A DNA stretch of 64,000 nt, taken from assembly GCA_902781705.1 (NCBI GenBank), contig CACZKE010000003.1, positions 1-64,000 of the forward strand, in the 5' to 3' direction. Numbering within the stretch: position 1 is the first letter of the stretch; each line of letters starts with the position of its first letter. The position numbers and the translations under genes were made by a program. Shown one piece after another: positions 17,301-26,511 of this stretch. Below the pieces are notes generated by a model. That model had not been told where the DNA came from, made no database searches, and saw only the letters and a list, made by a program, of their open reading frames with translations. The DNA is from an uncultured Bacteroidia bacterium (GTDB taxonomy: Bacteria; Bacteroidota; Bacteroidia; Bacteroidales; UBA932).

Positions 17301-17782
17301 GTTTCTTCCTGGACTTCTCCTGGAAGGGCTTGACGCTGAGCGGCCGTTTCGACTATGCGCTTGGCTATAAGGTCGTTGACCTGGCCTCTCCGCAGATCAT
17401 GGGTTGCGCCCAGGGTACATTCAACACCATCGCCAACGTTGCGGACATGTACGATCCCGCCACGGGCGCCTACAAGAACATGTACGGTCAGTACACTTGG
17501 GCGGACCAGCTGGGCAAGCGTAACATCTGCCGCGCCTGGAGCTCTGTCTTCACCTATGAAGGATCCTACCTGTGCGCCCGGGAGATTTCCCTGTCCTACG
17601 CACTGCCGAAGAGTCTTCTCAAGCATATCAAGGTCGAGAAAGCCAACATCTTCGTCTCGGGCCAGAACCTCGGCTACCTGACCAAGGCCGGGATGCTGGG
17701 CTCTCCGGAATACGGCGCCAACTACTGGGGCGTCTACACCCTTCCGCGTGTACTCATTTTCGGTGGCAACATCACTTTCTAA
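14317..17782 (+). CDS. SusC/RagA TonB-dependent transporter, frameshifted near 16790
   Basis: Outer-membrane importer for large sugars, working with the SusD lipoprotein that follows 12 bases later. The order is signal peptide (to about LFAQN), carboxypeptidase-like domain (CQGTVKDAKGEPV to about residue 105), plug (LNPNDIESIEVMKDAGATAI, ARAANGVILVTT) and barrel. The reading frame breaks: 14317-16911 covers the first part, and the rest is open in another frame to 17782. Just before the break the protein reads GTLRN; after it GVEIELSAKIL, a continuous SusC motif. Loss of two bases (AACACC to AACC) would explain it. Real decay or an assembly error cannot be told apart. Confidence 0.88.
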
Positions 17783-17794
17783 AGCCAGCAAGAC

Positions 17795-19381
17795 ATGAAA
17801 AAGATATATTCCATCATCGCCCTTTCGGGCCTTCTTGCCCTCTCCGCCTGCAATCTGGACATGTCTCCGGTAGATTACAATTCTGCCGGAAACTTCTGGA
17901 CCAGCGAAGCCAAGGTCCAGACCTTCTACAACGGCATGCTCAGCTATCTCAGGTCCGATTATACCTCGCCTTGCGTGCTGGGTGAGTTCCGTGGCGGCAC
18001 CATCAAGTACGGCTCTTCCATCGAAGGCGTGGGCCTGAATTACGGTGGCCTTGCCCATAACGATCCCATCGATGCGGAGAATCCCCAGATCTCCAACTGG
18101 AATGGCTACTATGCCCGCATCCTGCAGATCAACGACATGATCGACCACCTGGAGGGTGCCTGCGAATTCCTGGACGACGCGACCCGTAACCTGTATCGCG
18201 GCCGTGCCTATGGAATGCGCGCCTACTACTATTTCATGCTCTACCGTACATTCGGTGGCGTTCCGCTTGAGACGACCGTGAAGGTGGCTTCCGGAAAGGT
18301 GGATGTGAACGACCTGTATATGGCCCGCAGCACCGCCGAGGAGACCCTCCAGTTCATCAAGGACGACATCAAGCGCAGTGAGGACGGCTACGGCAACAAC
18401 CGGGACGTCGTCCGCACGGGCTGGAGCTATTTTGCCACGCAGATGCTCAAGGCGCAGGTGTACCTGTGGTCCGCCAAGGTAACGACCAACTTCGTGGACA
18501 AGGACGGAAACACGTCCGGCACCCATGCGGCGACGGGTTCCACCAGCGAGTTCCAGACGGCCAAGGATGCGCTGATGAACATCGTCAACAGCCGTCAGTT
18601 CGCGCTGGAAGGCAATTTCGCCGACCTGTATGCCAACAACAACAAGGCAGGCCGCGAGGTGATCCTTGCGAATTCCTTCAGCTACACGGAAACGACGAAC
18701 AGCTACATCGCCATCTTCTCCTACCAGGCCCCGATCTGGTGCAACTCCTTCTATGACGAAGACGGGAACCTGCTCGGCGACCCGCTGGACCTCTGCGGCA
18801 CGGGCACCCACCGTGTGGAGTACCTGGAGTCCTTCATCAAGTCCTTCGACAAGGCCGACAGCCGCCGCGCCGCCACGTTCCATGAATGTTACAGCGACGC
18901 CGGTGATTTCGGCTCCGCCATGATCAAGTACCTGGGTCACAAGGAAGGCGATATCCGCTATGCCGATACGGACATCATGCTGATGCGCTATGCCGATGTC
19001 CTCCTGTCGCTGGCCGAAGTGGAGAACGCCCTGGGCAACGGTCCGGCCGTCGCCGATTACGTGAACCAGATCCGCGAGCGTGCCTACGGCAGCGGCTACC
19101 CGGTCTATACCGCCGGCAGCTTCGCCGAGAACGAACTCGCCATCCTCGCCGAGCGCGACAAGGAGTTCGTCGCCGAGGGAACCCGCTGGTTCGACCTTCT
19201 CCGCATGCAGGACGCTTCCAAGCAGCCGCTCGTTTTCTCCGCCGCCGCGGCGTATGCCGAGAAATACGGCGAAGCCGCCGAGCCGGTCCTTTCCACGAAC
19301 GAGAAACAGAAAATGCTCTGGCCCATCGACGCCACCGTCCTGGCCAATGACAATCTGATCGTCCAGACCTATGGATATTGA
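17795..19381 (+). CDS. SusD/RagB-family outer-membrane lipoprotein
   Basis: 528 residues with a lipoprotein signal (LLALSAC, lipidated Cys19). It has the tetratricopeptide-rich SusD fold: an N-terminal FWTSEAKVQTFYNGM helix, YRGRAYGMRAYYYFMLYRTFG (the usual RA..Y..L...FG signature) and a C-terminal block (LLSLAEVENALG, VNQIRERAYG, RDKEFVAEGTRWFDLLRM). SusD proteins lid the SusC barrel and bind glycan at the cell surface. It belongs to the sialic acid/amino sugar locus. Confidence 0.93.
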   Translation: MKKIYSIIALSGLLALSACNLDMSPVDYNSAGNFWTSEAKVQTFYNGMLSYLRSDYTSPCVLGEFRGGTIKYGSSIEGVGLNYGGLAHNDPIDAENPQISNWNGYYARILQINDMIDHLEGACEFLDDATRNLYRGRAYGMRAYYYFMLYRTFGGVPLETTVKVASGKVDVNDLYMARSTAEETLQFIKDDIKRSEDGYGNNRDVVRTGWSYFATQMLKAQVYLWSAKVTTNFVDKDGNTSGTHAATGSTSEFQTAKDALMNIVNSRQFALEGNFADLYANNNKAGREVILANSFSYTETTNSYIAIFSYQAPIWCNSFYDEDGNLLGDPLDLCGTGTHRVEYLESFIKSFDKADSRRAATFHECYSDAGDFGSAMIKYLGHKEGDIRYADTDIMLMRYADVLLSLAEVENALGNGPAVADYVNQIRERAYGSGYPVYTAGSFAENELAILAERDKEFVAEGTRWFDLLRMQDASKQPLVFSAAAAYAEKYGEAAEPVLSTNEKQKMLWPIDATVLANDNLIVQTYGY

Positions 19382-19406
19382 TTCCTCCCTTCAAACCATG
19401 AACGAT

Positions 19407-20573
19407 ATGAAAAAGAATATATTCAGGCTTGTTGCCGTCGTCGCGCTCGCAGGCAGTCTTGTCGCCTGCAAGAAAGAGACGGCTCCCTATGCCGACGAGC
19501 AGACGCCGACCCTGTCTCTGACATCCCCGTCCTCCTCCTTTGTGCAGGACCAGGCGTCCATCGTCCTGGAACTCTCCCACTTCATCCATAAGGATGTGGT
19601 CGTCACTTTCGGTGTGGAAGGAATCGAGACGGAAGCCCTGGACCTCCCTATCGAGTACACGGTCGAGGCCGGCGCGCTCAAGAAGACCATCCCGATCACG
19701 GTGGACGAGGATTTCGCCTCCCTGGGCAACAAGACCGTCCGGATTTCCGTCCAGGACGTGACGAATGCCACCCTTGGAAGCAAGGAAGTCTCCCTGGGCA
19801 TCGACATCCGGGATGTCGCCCTCGTGAACATGTCCGCTACGGATTTCGTGGACGGAGTCGCGACCCTGACGTTCACGCTCAGTAAAAAGGTAACCAAGGA
19901 CGTGGTTCTGGGCCTGGAAGCCCTTACCACCGGAAGCGGCGCCGCGACGCTGCTTGCCGCCGACCGCCTGACGTTCGACAAGACCGTCACGATCCCGGCC
20001 GGATCCAAGGTGGGTACGGTCCAGGTCCAGGCAAATACCTATGGCCTTGCGGAAGGCGCTTACGAGGCCGCCATCGGCATCGCTTCCTTCGGTTCGAATG
20101 CCGAGGCGGGAGCAGCAACGGCTGCGTATGCCTCCATCGGCGTCGGCTTCAACCCGAAAGCGAACTCCTCCGGCAACTACTTCGTCTACTATTCCGGCTA
20201 CTGGTATGTTTACCGCAGTTCCGCCTACTCCTATTTCATTTGGATGGAGCCCGCCTCCGCCGGCAGCCTGACCGATATGGCGTACGTGAAGGAAGCGATG
20301 TACCGCTGCCGCGATTATATCCGGCAGGAAGCCAACCGGAAGGCGTACCTGGCCTATTATGTGGACGGGTATTCAAGTTATGCCGGCTATATTCCGACGA
20401 GCATCCCGCAGGTGACGGCCGACAAGACCGGATACTGGGGATGGCCGATCGAGGTCAAGGACGGGAAGTTGGTGGATCCCGCCTCCGGCGTGGATTACAA
20501 CTGTATCCAGGTCGGTTTCACACAGGACATGGAACTCGTGGAAGACTTCTACGGGGCCGTGATCGGAATGTAA
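19407..20573 (+). CDS. Surface lipoprotein with tandem Calx-beta-like domains (candidate glycan-binding protein)
   Basis: 388 residues from the ATG at 19407, chosen because MKKNIFRLVAVVALAGSLVAC is a lipoprotein signal. Two successive beta domains follow (about 30-150 and 150-260), each with Calx-beta/DUF1735-like wording: an SFVQDQASIVLELSHFIHKD-type strand pair and VTIPAGSKVGTVQV. A C-terminal region of about 110 residues rich in Tyr and Trp (YFVYYSGYWYVYRSSAYSYF) comes last. Position directly behind SusD and aromatic richness suggest a SusE/SusF-like surface binder. The sequence family is not recognised with certainty. Confidence 0.65.
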   Translation: MKKNIFRLVAVVALAGSLVACKKETAPYADEQTPTLSLTSPSSSFVQDQASIVLELSHFIHKDVVVTFGVEGIETEALDLPIEYTVEAGALKKTIPITVDEDFASLGNKTVRISVQDVTNATLGSKEVSLGIDIRDVALVNMSATDFVDGVATLTFTLSKKVTKDVVLGLEALTTGSGAATLLAADRLTFDKTVTIPAGSKVGTVQVQANTYGLAEGAYEAAIGIASFGSNAEAGAATAAYASIGVGFNPKANSSGNYFVYYSGYWYVYRSSAYSYFIWMEPASAGSLTDMAYVKEAMYRCRDYIRQEANRKAYLAYYVDGYSSYAGYIPTSIPQVTADKTGYWGWPIEVKDGKLVDPASGVDYNCIQVGFTQDMELVEDFYGAVIGM

Positions 20574-20586
20574 GAAAAAACCTTCG

Positions 20587-20615
20587 AGGGCGGCCCCATC
20601 GGGAGCCGCCCTTTC
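20587..20615 (+). terminator. Hairpin between lipoprotein and M64 genes
   Basis: Stem AGGGCGGC / GCCGCCCT with a short T run. The T tract is weak, so it may attenuate rather than stop transcription of the downstream enzymes. Confidence 0.5.
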
Positions 20616-20631
20616 ATCATCCGGATTGCCC

Positions 20632-22527
20632 ATGAACAAGATCAGACTGGCGGCAGGCCTTCTCCTGTCCATCCTTGCGCTCTCCTGCCACAAGGACCCC
20701 GCAACCGAAGAAGGCAACGGAGGGGGGAAGTCGGACCGGTTCTCCGTGACGGTTTCCCTTCCGCAGAATGCCGGCAAAGCGGCCTGGACCAAGTCCGACC
20801 GTATCCGGCTTTATATCCAGGACGGTTCCCTGTCCGCCCCTTCCGCGACTTTGTCGTCGGAGGGAGAGGGGACATCGGCCACTTTCTCCGCGTCATCGGT
20901 CAAGAACGGCACTGAATACTGGCTTCTGTATCCGCAGGGCGCCACGATCATTGCCGGGACGATGTCGGCCTATGCGATGATTCCCGGAGTGCAGAAGGCC
21001 GTCGCCGGCAGGGTGGATGACGACGCTTTCCTGATGGGAGGCCGGACGGAGAAACGTTCGGGCAGCGTGCCGATGGAGGCCCTTTGCGCCCTCGTGAAAT
21101 TCACCCTTTCGGGAGACGGTGTCTCCTCCGTCAGGAAGGTTACTCTGTCTTCCGACGACTATATGGCCGGAGACGTGGGCATTTCCGGATTCGGCGGACT
21201 GATGGCCACGAAGTCTGACCCGACCCGCGAGCGGGCCGGCCAGCTGAAGGAGGTCACCCTGACGGGACCTTTCCAGTCCGGTTCCTCGTACTGTTTTTCG
21301 GTGATTCCCGGCGCAATCAACCTTCCCGTCCGGCTGACCTTCGAAGATGGTCAGGGACGCACTCAGCGGGTGGAGTCGCTCGCCTCCTTCAGTGCCGGTA
21401 ACCCGATGGATCTGGGAAACATAGAGGTGAAGGAATTCACGGAGCCCTCTGCTTTCGAGGCCCTCTTTACCGCTACGAAGGAGGGGATCAAACCCTATGT
21501 CATCGTGTTCATGGCCGACGGGTTCACCGAAGCCGAACGGAGCACATACCAGCAGGCGGCGGAAGCGGCCGTCGACTTCATGTTTTCCGTCCAGCCCTTC
21601 CGGGAGTTCAAGGAGTATTTCAGCGCATACATCGGCTGGAAAGCATCCAAGGAATCCGGTCCCGGACAGACTTGGGGTACGGTTACGACCGGTGGCGGAA
21701 TGGGTTCCTACGGGCAGGCCAGGCGCAATGCGATCTATGATTGGATCAATCAGCAGTGCCCGGAAGTGAAAAGCGGGAAAACGCCGTTGGACAACGTCGG
21801 CGTGTTCATGCTGGTGAACAACACATCCTACCTCCGTCCCGTGTGTGACTGGGAGAACAACGGCCGCTTCGTCACACCGGTCGGACTCAAGCCCAACTGG
21901 AGTGCTACGGCATCGCTGTGGGGCTTCGGGGGCACCTGGGGCAATTATGAATGGCGGGACGGCGGAAAGCACGTCCTGACCGACGCGGAACTGACGGAGC
22001 TCGGGTATGCCCGGTTCGGCTCGACCTGGGCCGTGGACGGTGATTACCGGAACGAGTGCCTGCATGAAGGCCTGGGTCATGGCTTTACGCGGCTGATGGA
22101 CGAGTACTGGTACGGCGACAAGGTGTTCCCGGACTGTACCTACGGCAATGTCGAGAGCTATTATCATGTGCTGGACGTGCCTACGGGCTGGAACATTTCC
22201 TCCAGTGCGACGGAGAACCCTTGGAAAGCGCTGGACGCTTCCCGGGAGGACCTGGTGAAGGCCGATGCCCGATACGGCCGTATCGGCACGTATGAAGGAG
22301 GGCTTTCCGACGTGCTCCGGGGGGTATGGCGTTCCGAGAAAGTGTCCGTCATGATGGACAACCGGCCGTATTTCTCCACCTGGCAGCGTGCCCTCGTCTA
22401 TCAGCGTCTCATGCGCGTTTCCGGAGAAAACCCTTCCTGTGATGTCCGTCAGGCGGAAGACCTGCAGAAATACCTGGAGATCGACAAGCGCATCGGCGGG
22501 ATCGCAGACCCCAAACGAGATGAATAA
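20632..22527 (+). CDS. Secreted M64-type (IgA peptidase-like) metallopeptidase with fimbrillin-like N-terminus
   Basis: 631 residues from the ATG at 20632; lipoprotein signal LLLSILALSC. Residues 35-260 form beta-rich sequence resembling fimbrillin-like domains (WTKSDRIRLYI, YWLLYPQGATI). The catalytic domain starts near 275 (KPYVIVFMADGFTEAE) and carries H478-E479-G-L-G-H483, followed by GFTRLMDEYW. The M64 family, named for an IgA1/IgA2 protease, shows HE..GH.F..L.DEY; here one extra residue sits between E and the second His, as I recall for Bacteroides members. It probably cleaves a host glycoprotein, freeing glycan for the genes behind it. Its stop overlaps an upstream in-frame start of the next gene. 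Confidence 0.8.
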   Translation: MNKIRLAAGLLLSILALSCHKDPATEEGNGGGKSDRFSVTVSLPQNAGKAAWTKSDRIRLYIQDGSLSAPSATLSSEGEGTSATFSASSVKNGTEYWLLYPQGATIIAGTMSAYAMIPGVQKAVAGRVDDDAFLMGGRTEKRSGSVPMEALCALVKFTLSGDGVSSVRKVTLSSDDYMAGDVGISGFGGLMATKSDPTRERAGQLKEVTLTGPFQSGSSYCFSVIPGAINLPVRLTFEDGQGRTQRVESLASFSAGNPMDLGNIEVKEFTEPSAFEALFTATKEGIKPYVIVFMADGFTEAERSTYQQAAEAAVDFMFSVQPFREFKEYFSAYIGWKASKESGPGQTWGTVTTGGGMGSYGQARRNAIYDWINQQCPEVKSGKTPLDNVGVFMLVNNTSYLRPVCDWENNGRFVTPVGLKPNWSATASLWGFGGTWGNYEWRDGGKHVLTDAELTELGYARFGSTWAVDGDYRNECLHEGLGHGFTRLMDEYWYGDKVFPDCTYGNVESYYHVLDVPTGWNISSSATENPWKALDASREDLVKADARYGRIGTYEGGLSDVLRGVWRSEKVSVMMDNRPYFSTWQRALVYQRLMRVSGENPSCDVRQAEDLQKYLEIDKRIGGIADPKRDE

Positions 22528-22546
22528 AACACTGAAACACTTGAAT

Positions 22547-23464
22547 ATGGAAAAAATCATCGGTCTTATCGACGCACCTTTCACCCCCATGAAACCCAAT
22601 GGGGATATCAACCTGGAGCCCATTCCGGCGTATGCCGCGATGCTGGCGAAAAACGGCCTCAAGGGCGTGTTCATCAACGGTTCCTCCGGCGAGGGGTACA
22701 TGCTTACGCCGGATGAGCGGAAGCAGCTGGCGGAGGCCTGGATGGCCGCCGTGCCGGCTGGGTTCAAGGTGATCGTCCATGTGGGCAGCTGCTGCCTGCG
22801 GGAATCCGTCGAGCTGGCGAAGCACGCCGCTTCCATCGGTGCCTGGGGCATCGGTTCCATGGCGCCGCCGTTCCCGAAGATCGGCCGGATCGAGGAGCTC
22901 GTGAAGTACTGCGAGGCCATCGCCGCGGCCGCTCCGGAACTTCCGTTTTACTATTATCATATCCCGGCCTTCAACGGCGCGTTCCTGCCCATGCTGGACT
23001 TCCTGAAGGCGGTGGACGGGCGCATTCCGAACTTCGCAGGCATCAAGTACACCTTCGAGAGCCTGTACGAATACAACCAGTGCCGGCTGTATGCAGGCGG
23101 CAAGTTCGACATGCTGCACGGCCAGGACGAGACGTATCTCCCGTCCCTGGCGATGGGCGGCGCCCAGGGCGGCATCTGCGGCACGACCAACTACAACGGC
23201 CGCGAGCAGGTCGCCATCGGCGAGGCCTGGGCGGCGGGCGACCTGGAGAAGGCCCGCGAACTGCAGAACTTCTCGCAGGAGGTCATCAACGTGATCTGCA
23301 ACTTCCGCGGCAACATCGTGGGCGGCAAGCGGATCATGAAGCTCATCGGCCTGGACCTCGGTCCCAACCGGGTTCCGTTCCGGAACGTGACGGACGAGGA
23401 GGAGGCGGAGCTCAAGCGCCAGCTGGAGGCAATCCATTTCTTTGAGCGTTGCAATCGTTTTTAA
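22547..23464 (+). CDS. nanA: N-acetylneuraminate lyase
   Basis: 305 residues from the ATG at 22547; an upstream ATG at 22520 overlaps the previous stop and adds nine residues. Splits sialic acid into ManNAc and pyruvate through a Schiff base. TIM barrel of the DHDPS/NAL family: NGSSGEG phosphate-like loop, Tyr137 in YYYHIPAF and Schiff-base Lys167 in GIKYTFE. The N-terminal IGLIDAPFTPM is typical of the NAL branch rather than dihydrodipicolinate synthase. It is cytoplasmic and forms an operon with the epimerase 3 bases downstream. Confidence 0.92.
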   Translation: MEKIIGLIDAPFTPMKPNGDINLEPIPAYAAMLAKNGLKGVFINGSSGEGYMLTPDERKQLAEAWMAAVPAGFKVIVHVGSCCLRESVELAKHAASIGAWGIGSMAPPFPKIGRIEELVKYCEAIAAAAPELPFYYYHIPAFNGAFLPMLDFLKAVDGRIPNFAGIKYTFESLYEYNQCRLYAGGKFDMLHGQDETYLPSLAMGGAQGGICGTTNYNGREQVAIGEAWAAGDLEKARELQNFSQEVINVICNFRGNIVGGKRIMKLIGLDLGPNRVPFRNVTDEEEAELKRQLEAIHFFERCNRF

Positions 23465-23467
23465 ACT

Positions 23468-24643
23468 ATGAATACAGAACAACTTGAGTATTTGCGTTCG
23501 TGCCGGCAGCGCGTTGGCATGGACATCGTCGCCGACATCCTTCCTTTCTGGCTGGAAAATGGCCTGGACAAGGAAAACGGCGGAATTTTCACCTGCCTGG
23601 ACCGGGATGGAACCCTGATGGACACCACGAAGTCCGTCTGGTTTCAGGGCCGGTGGGGCTATATCGCTTCCTTGGCGGCGATCCGGCTCGGGAGCGAGGA
23701 GTGCCTGGACGCGGCGGCGTCGGCCATCGACTTCATCGAGGCGCATTGCTTCGACAAGGACGGGCACATGTATTTTGCGGTGACGGCCGACGGAAAGCCG
23801 GTGCAGAAGCGCCGGTACGTGTTCTCCGAGTGCTTCGCCGCCATCGCGATGGCGGAGTACAGCCTGGCGGCCGAGGATCCGGAGTATGCCGAAAAGGCCG
23901 TGGCGCTTTTCAAGCGGATTCTCTGGATGCTGGCCGAGCCCGGTTTCCTTCCGCCCAAGTTCGACTTCGAAGCCCGCGGTCACTCCATCACGATGATGCT
24001 CATCAATGTGGCGAACGTCCTGAAGCAGGTCTCCGACGACCCTTGCCTGGACGAGCAGATTAACAAGAGTATCAGTGAGTTGCAGAAGTACTTCATGAAG
24101 CCGGAGTTCGGGTCCATCCTGGAAATGGTGGGGCCGGACGGCGAGTTCATCGACACCCTCGCCGGGCGCGTCATCAACCCGGGCCACTGCATGGAGACGG
24201 GCTGGTTCATCCTGGACATCGCGAAATCGCGCGGCTGGGATCCGGACCTCGTGAAGATGGGCACGACCATCATCGACTGGGCCTGGAAATGGGGCTGGGA
24301 CGAGGAGTACGGCGGCATGATCAATTTCCGCGACTGCAAGGGCTTCCCGCCGCAGGACTACTCCCAGGACATGAAATTCTGGTGGCCCCAGTGCGAGACC
24401 ATCCTCGCCGGCCTGTACGCCTACCAGGCCACGGGCGATGACAAGTACCTGGAGATGCACAAAAAGGCGTTCGACTATGCCTACCGCGTCTTCCCCGACG
24501 AGCAGTACGGCGAATGGTACGGTTACCTCCACCGTGACGGCACCGTCGCCCAGCCCGCGAAGGGCAACCTCTTCAAAGGCCCCTTCCACATCCCCCGCAT
24601 GATGCTCAAGGCCGCCGCGCTGTATGACGAGATCCTGGGGTGA
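23468..24643 (+). CDS. N-acylglucosamine 2-epimerase (AGE/RnBP family)
   Basis: 391 residues, normal length. Interconverts ManNAc and GlcNAc, the step after sialic acid lyase in the Bacteroidetes pathway (which then uses a ROK kinase). (Alpha/alpha)6 barrel with ENGGIFTCLDRDG near the start, FSECFAAIAMAEYSLA, a catalytic-type His in NPGHCMETGWFI, and YGYLHRDGTVA with FKGPFHIPRMM at the end, all typical of this family. Directly coupled to nanA; the gene following it is separated by 233 bases of repeats and hairpins. Confidence 0.92.
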   Translation: MNTEQLEYLRSCRQRVGMDIVADILPFWLENGLDKENGGIFTCLDRDGTLMDTTKSVWFQGRWGYIASLAAIRLGSEECLDAAASAIDFIEAHCFDKDGHMYFAVTADGKPVQKRRYVFSECFAAIAMAEYSLAAEDPEYAEKAVALFKRILWMLAEPGFLPPKFDFEARGHSITMMLINVANVLKQVSDDPCLDEQINKSISELQKYFMKPEFGSILEMVGPDGEFIDTLAGRVINPGHCMETGWFILDIAKSRGWDPDLVKMGTTIIDWAWKWGWDEEYGGMINFRDCKGFPPQDYSQDMKFWWPQCETILAGLYAYQATGDDKYLEMHKKAFDYAYRVFPDEQYGEWYGYLHRDGTVAQPAKGNLFKGPFHIPRMMLKAAALYDEILG

Positions 24644-24711
24644 CGGTTGTACCCCGGTTTCGCCATCCCCGACGGTTCCTGAACTTGCCGGAGGATGGGC
24701 AGGCTGTTATT

Positions 24712-24776
24712 CCGAGTGAAGGACCTTTGTCATTCCGGGTGCAGGCCTTGTCATTCCGAGCGAAGCGAAGGAATCT
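24712..24776. repeat. GTCATTCCGAG-type palindromic element, intergenic and fragmentary
   Basis: Three partial units in a row (TTATTCCGAG, GTCATTCCGGG, GTCATTCCGAGCGAAGCG ending GGAATCT). They belong to the same repeat family as the elements inside the downstream genes. Confidence 0.7.
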
Positions 24777-24780
24777 GTTT

Positions 24781-24861
24781 CGTCCTCAAAATCGACCTTA
24801 TTTGAGGATGAGTAGCGCAAAATGAACACTTCGTCCTCAAAAATGCCTGTTTTTGAGGACG
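24781..24861. repeat. Two tandem CGTCCTCAAA hairpins
   Basis: 24832-24861 is a perfect 12-bp stem (CGTCCTCAAAAA / TTTTTGAGGACG) with a 6-nt loop; 24781-24810 is a slightly degraded copy. They lie just before the kelch gene and could end or pause transcription from the epimerase gene. Confidence 0.7.
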
Positions 24862-24876
24862 AGAACCGATAAACGG

Positions 24877-26037
24877 ATGAAACGAATTGCCCACATGGCG
24901 GCCCTGGCCCTGTGCCTGGCCGCCTGTAACACGGAAACGATGAAAGTAACCGATTTGAAAGCCATCCCCGACGCCGCGTATGCGAAGGGGGTGTCGGCTC
25001 CGTTCTGCGGGGCCATCCAGGATGTGCTGGTGGTGGCCGGAGGCGCGAATTTCCCGGACAAGAGCCTTCTCGACGGAGGCGCCAAGCGGGTATATGCCGA
25101 TATCTGGGCCAAGGCGCCGCACGGCCGCAAGTGGGTCCATGCCGGGGCCCTTCCGGATTCCACGGCGTATGGAGCCACTTTTGCGGTGGACAGCGCGCTG
25201 GTGCTGGCGGGCGGCAACGTCTGCGGCGTCACGACCGATAAAGTGTATGAACTCCGGCTGAGTTACGGCAAGGCCGTGCTTCGTACCTTACCGCAACTTC
25301 CCGTGCCCATGGAACAGTGCGGCTGGACCCGTGACGGGGAGAACCTATATCTGGTCGGCGGTGTGGGGACGACGGGTGTATATGCTTGCAAGATTGGCAC
25401 TTATGTCTGGTCCAAGATTGCTGACCTGCCCGAGCCGCTGGTCCAGCCGGTCGCCTATGCCTCGGCCGGCAGGCTCTACGTCTGGGGCGGTTTCAACCCC
25501 GAAACCCTGGATGTTTCGGACCGCGGGATCGTGATGGAGATTTCTCCACGCGCTTCGCTTGGTCGAAATGACAGCGACATGGCGCTCTCGACCGGAGCCG
25601 AAGGTGCCGACACTGTCATTTCGAGCGGAGCCGGAGGCGGAGTCGAGAAATCTGTCTGGACCGAAGCCCCCGCCATCCCCGACGGCGGCACCTTCGTCGG
25701 CGCCACCGGCGCGACCCTCCCCGACGGCCGCCTGGTCGTCGTGGGCGGCGTGAATCGCGCCATTTTCGCCCGCGCCCTGCACAACACCCCGGAAGACCGC
25801 ATCCCGTACCTCTCCAAGGAACCGGCTGAGTATCAGTTCCGTCAGGACGTTTTCACCTTCGACCCGGCAGCGGGCGCATGGACCCGCCTTGGCACCGTCC
25901 CCGCCTGTGCCCTCGCTGGCCCCGGCGTCGCCGTCCGCCCGGCAGCCTCCGCTTCCGGCCACGACGCCCTCTACGTTGCCGGCGGCGAGCTCAAGCCCGG
26001 CGTCCGCAGTCCCCGGATCTTCTCCCTGAGCTGGTGA
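24877..26037 (+). CDS. nanM: Kelch-propeller N-acetylneuraminate epimerase-like protein with in-frame insert
   Basis: 386 residues; lipoprotein-like signal (ALALCLAAC). Kelch blades recur (VLVVAGGANFPDKSLL, LVLAGGN, LYLVGGVGTTG, LYVWGGFNPET, LVVVGGVNRAIF, LYVAGGELKPG), as in NanM, which mutarotates alpha- to beta-sialic acid in the periplasm. Residues 222-259 (ISPRASLGRND to GVEKS) are foreign: they are the translated 116-bp palindromic element at 25538-25653 and fall between two blades. Without them the protein is the usual size. Function may survive if the loop tolerates the insert. Part of the sialic acid gene cluster. Confidence 0.83.
   Translation: MKRIAHMAALALCLAACNTETMKVTDLKAIPDAAYAKGVSAPFCGAIQDVLVVAGGANFPDKSLLDGGAKRVYADIWAKAPHGRKWVHAGALPDSTAYGATFAVDSALVLAGGNVCGVTTDKVYELRLSYGKAVLRTLPQLPVPMEQCGWTRDGENLYLVGGVGTTGVYACKIGTYVWSKIADLPEPLVQPVAYASAGRLYVWGGFNPETLDVSDRGIVMEISPRASLGRNDSDMALSTGAEGADTVISSGAGGGVEKSVWTEAPAIPDGGTFVGATGATLPDGRLVVVGGVNRAIFARALHNTPEDRIPYLSKEPAEYQFRQDVFTFDPAAGAWTRLGTVPACALAGPGVAVRPAASASGHDALYVAGGELKPGVRSPRIFSLSW
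25538..25653. repeat. 116-bp palindromic element inside the kelch gene
   Basis: Bounded by AGATTTCTC and GAGAAATCT. The outer 36 left and about 47 right bases are identical to those of the element at 26795-26910; only the centre differs. Read through in frame without stops. Confidence 0.9.
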
Positions 26038-26065
26038 GAAGAGCCTTTGAGGCATGCTTTCCTTA

Positions 26066-26132
26066 GGCCTGCGGCCGATGGTTTTGTAAGTGCCTTATGA
26101 ACAACGCGTTACAAATGGCCCTCCCGCAGGCC
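26066..26132. repeat. Imperfect palindrome
   Basis: Arms GGCCTGCGG...TTTTGTAA and TTACAAA...CCGCAGGCC around a centre of about 20 bases, in the 163-bp gap before the small membrane gene. Confidence 0.5.
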
Positions 26133-26200
26133 ACCCGAAAACAAGGCAGGCTGGCGGCGTGATGTTTTATAACGGGGTGATATGTAGTGAATTACAAAAG

Positions 26201-26446
26201 ATGAAACCGCAGGCTAAAACAGAAAAAATGGATATTGTGTATGATACCAAGGCCGGACGCATCGTTTTGTGGGTGCTGAATGGCTTGCAGTTAGTCCTGT
26301 CACCGGTTTTGATCGTCCTGGCAGTCCTGGCGAAAAAATGGTTGTTCCTTTTTATGGGAATCTGTTTCCTGATCTCCGGAATATGCCAGATCATTATCCT
26401 GCGACGGAAGAAACATGAACAGGCCGCCAGGGAAGAGCGTGCTTAA
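26201..26446 (+). CDS. Small two-helix membrane protein
   Basis: 81 residues from the ATG at 26201; earlier in-frame ATGs at 26162 and 26090 are possible but lie in repeat-rich DNA. A polar N-terminus of about 25 residues is followed by two hydrophobic helices (IVLWVLNGLQLVLSPVLIVLAVLA and WLFLFMGICFLISGICQIIIL) and a basic tail RRKKHEQ. No family recognised. It sits between the kelch and GH20 genes, and nothing in it suggests sugar metabolism. Confidence 0.5.
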   Translation: MKPQAKTEKMDIVYDTKAGRIVLWVLNGLQLVLSPVLIVLAVLAKKWLFLFMGICFLISGICQIIILRRKKHEQAAREERA

Positions 26447-26511
26447 GAAGGGTCTTTGTTCCAAACGGGACATTGACATAGCGATAAATCATTGACTTTG
26501 TGAAATCGTTG

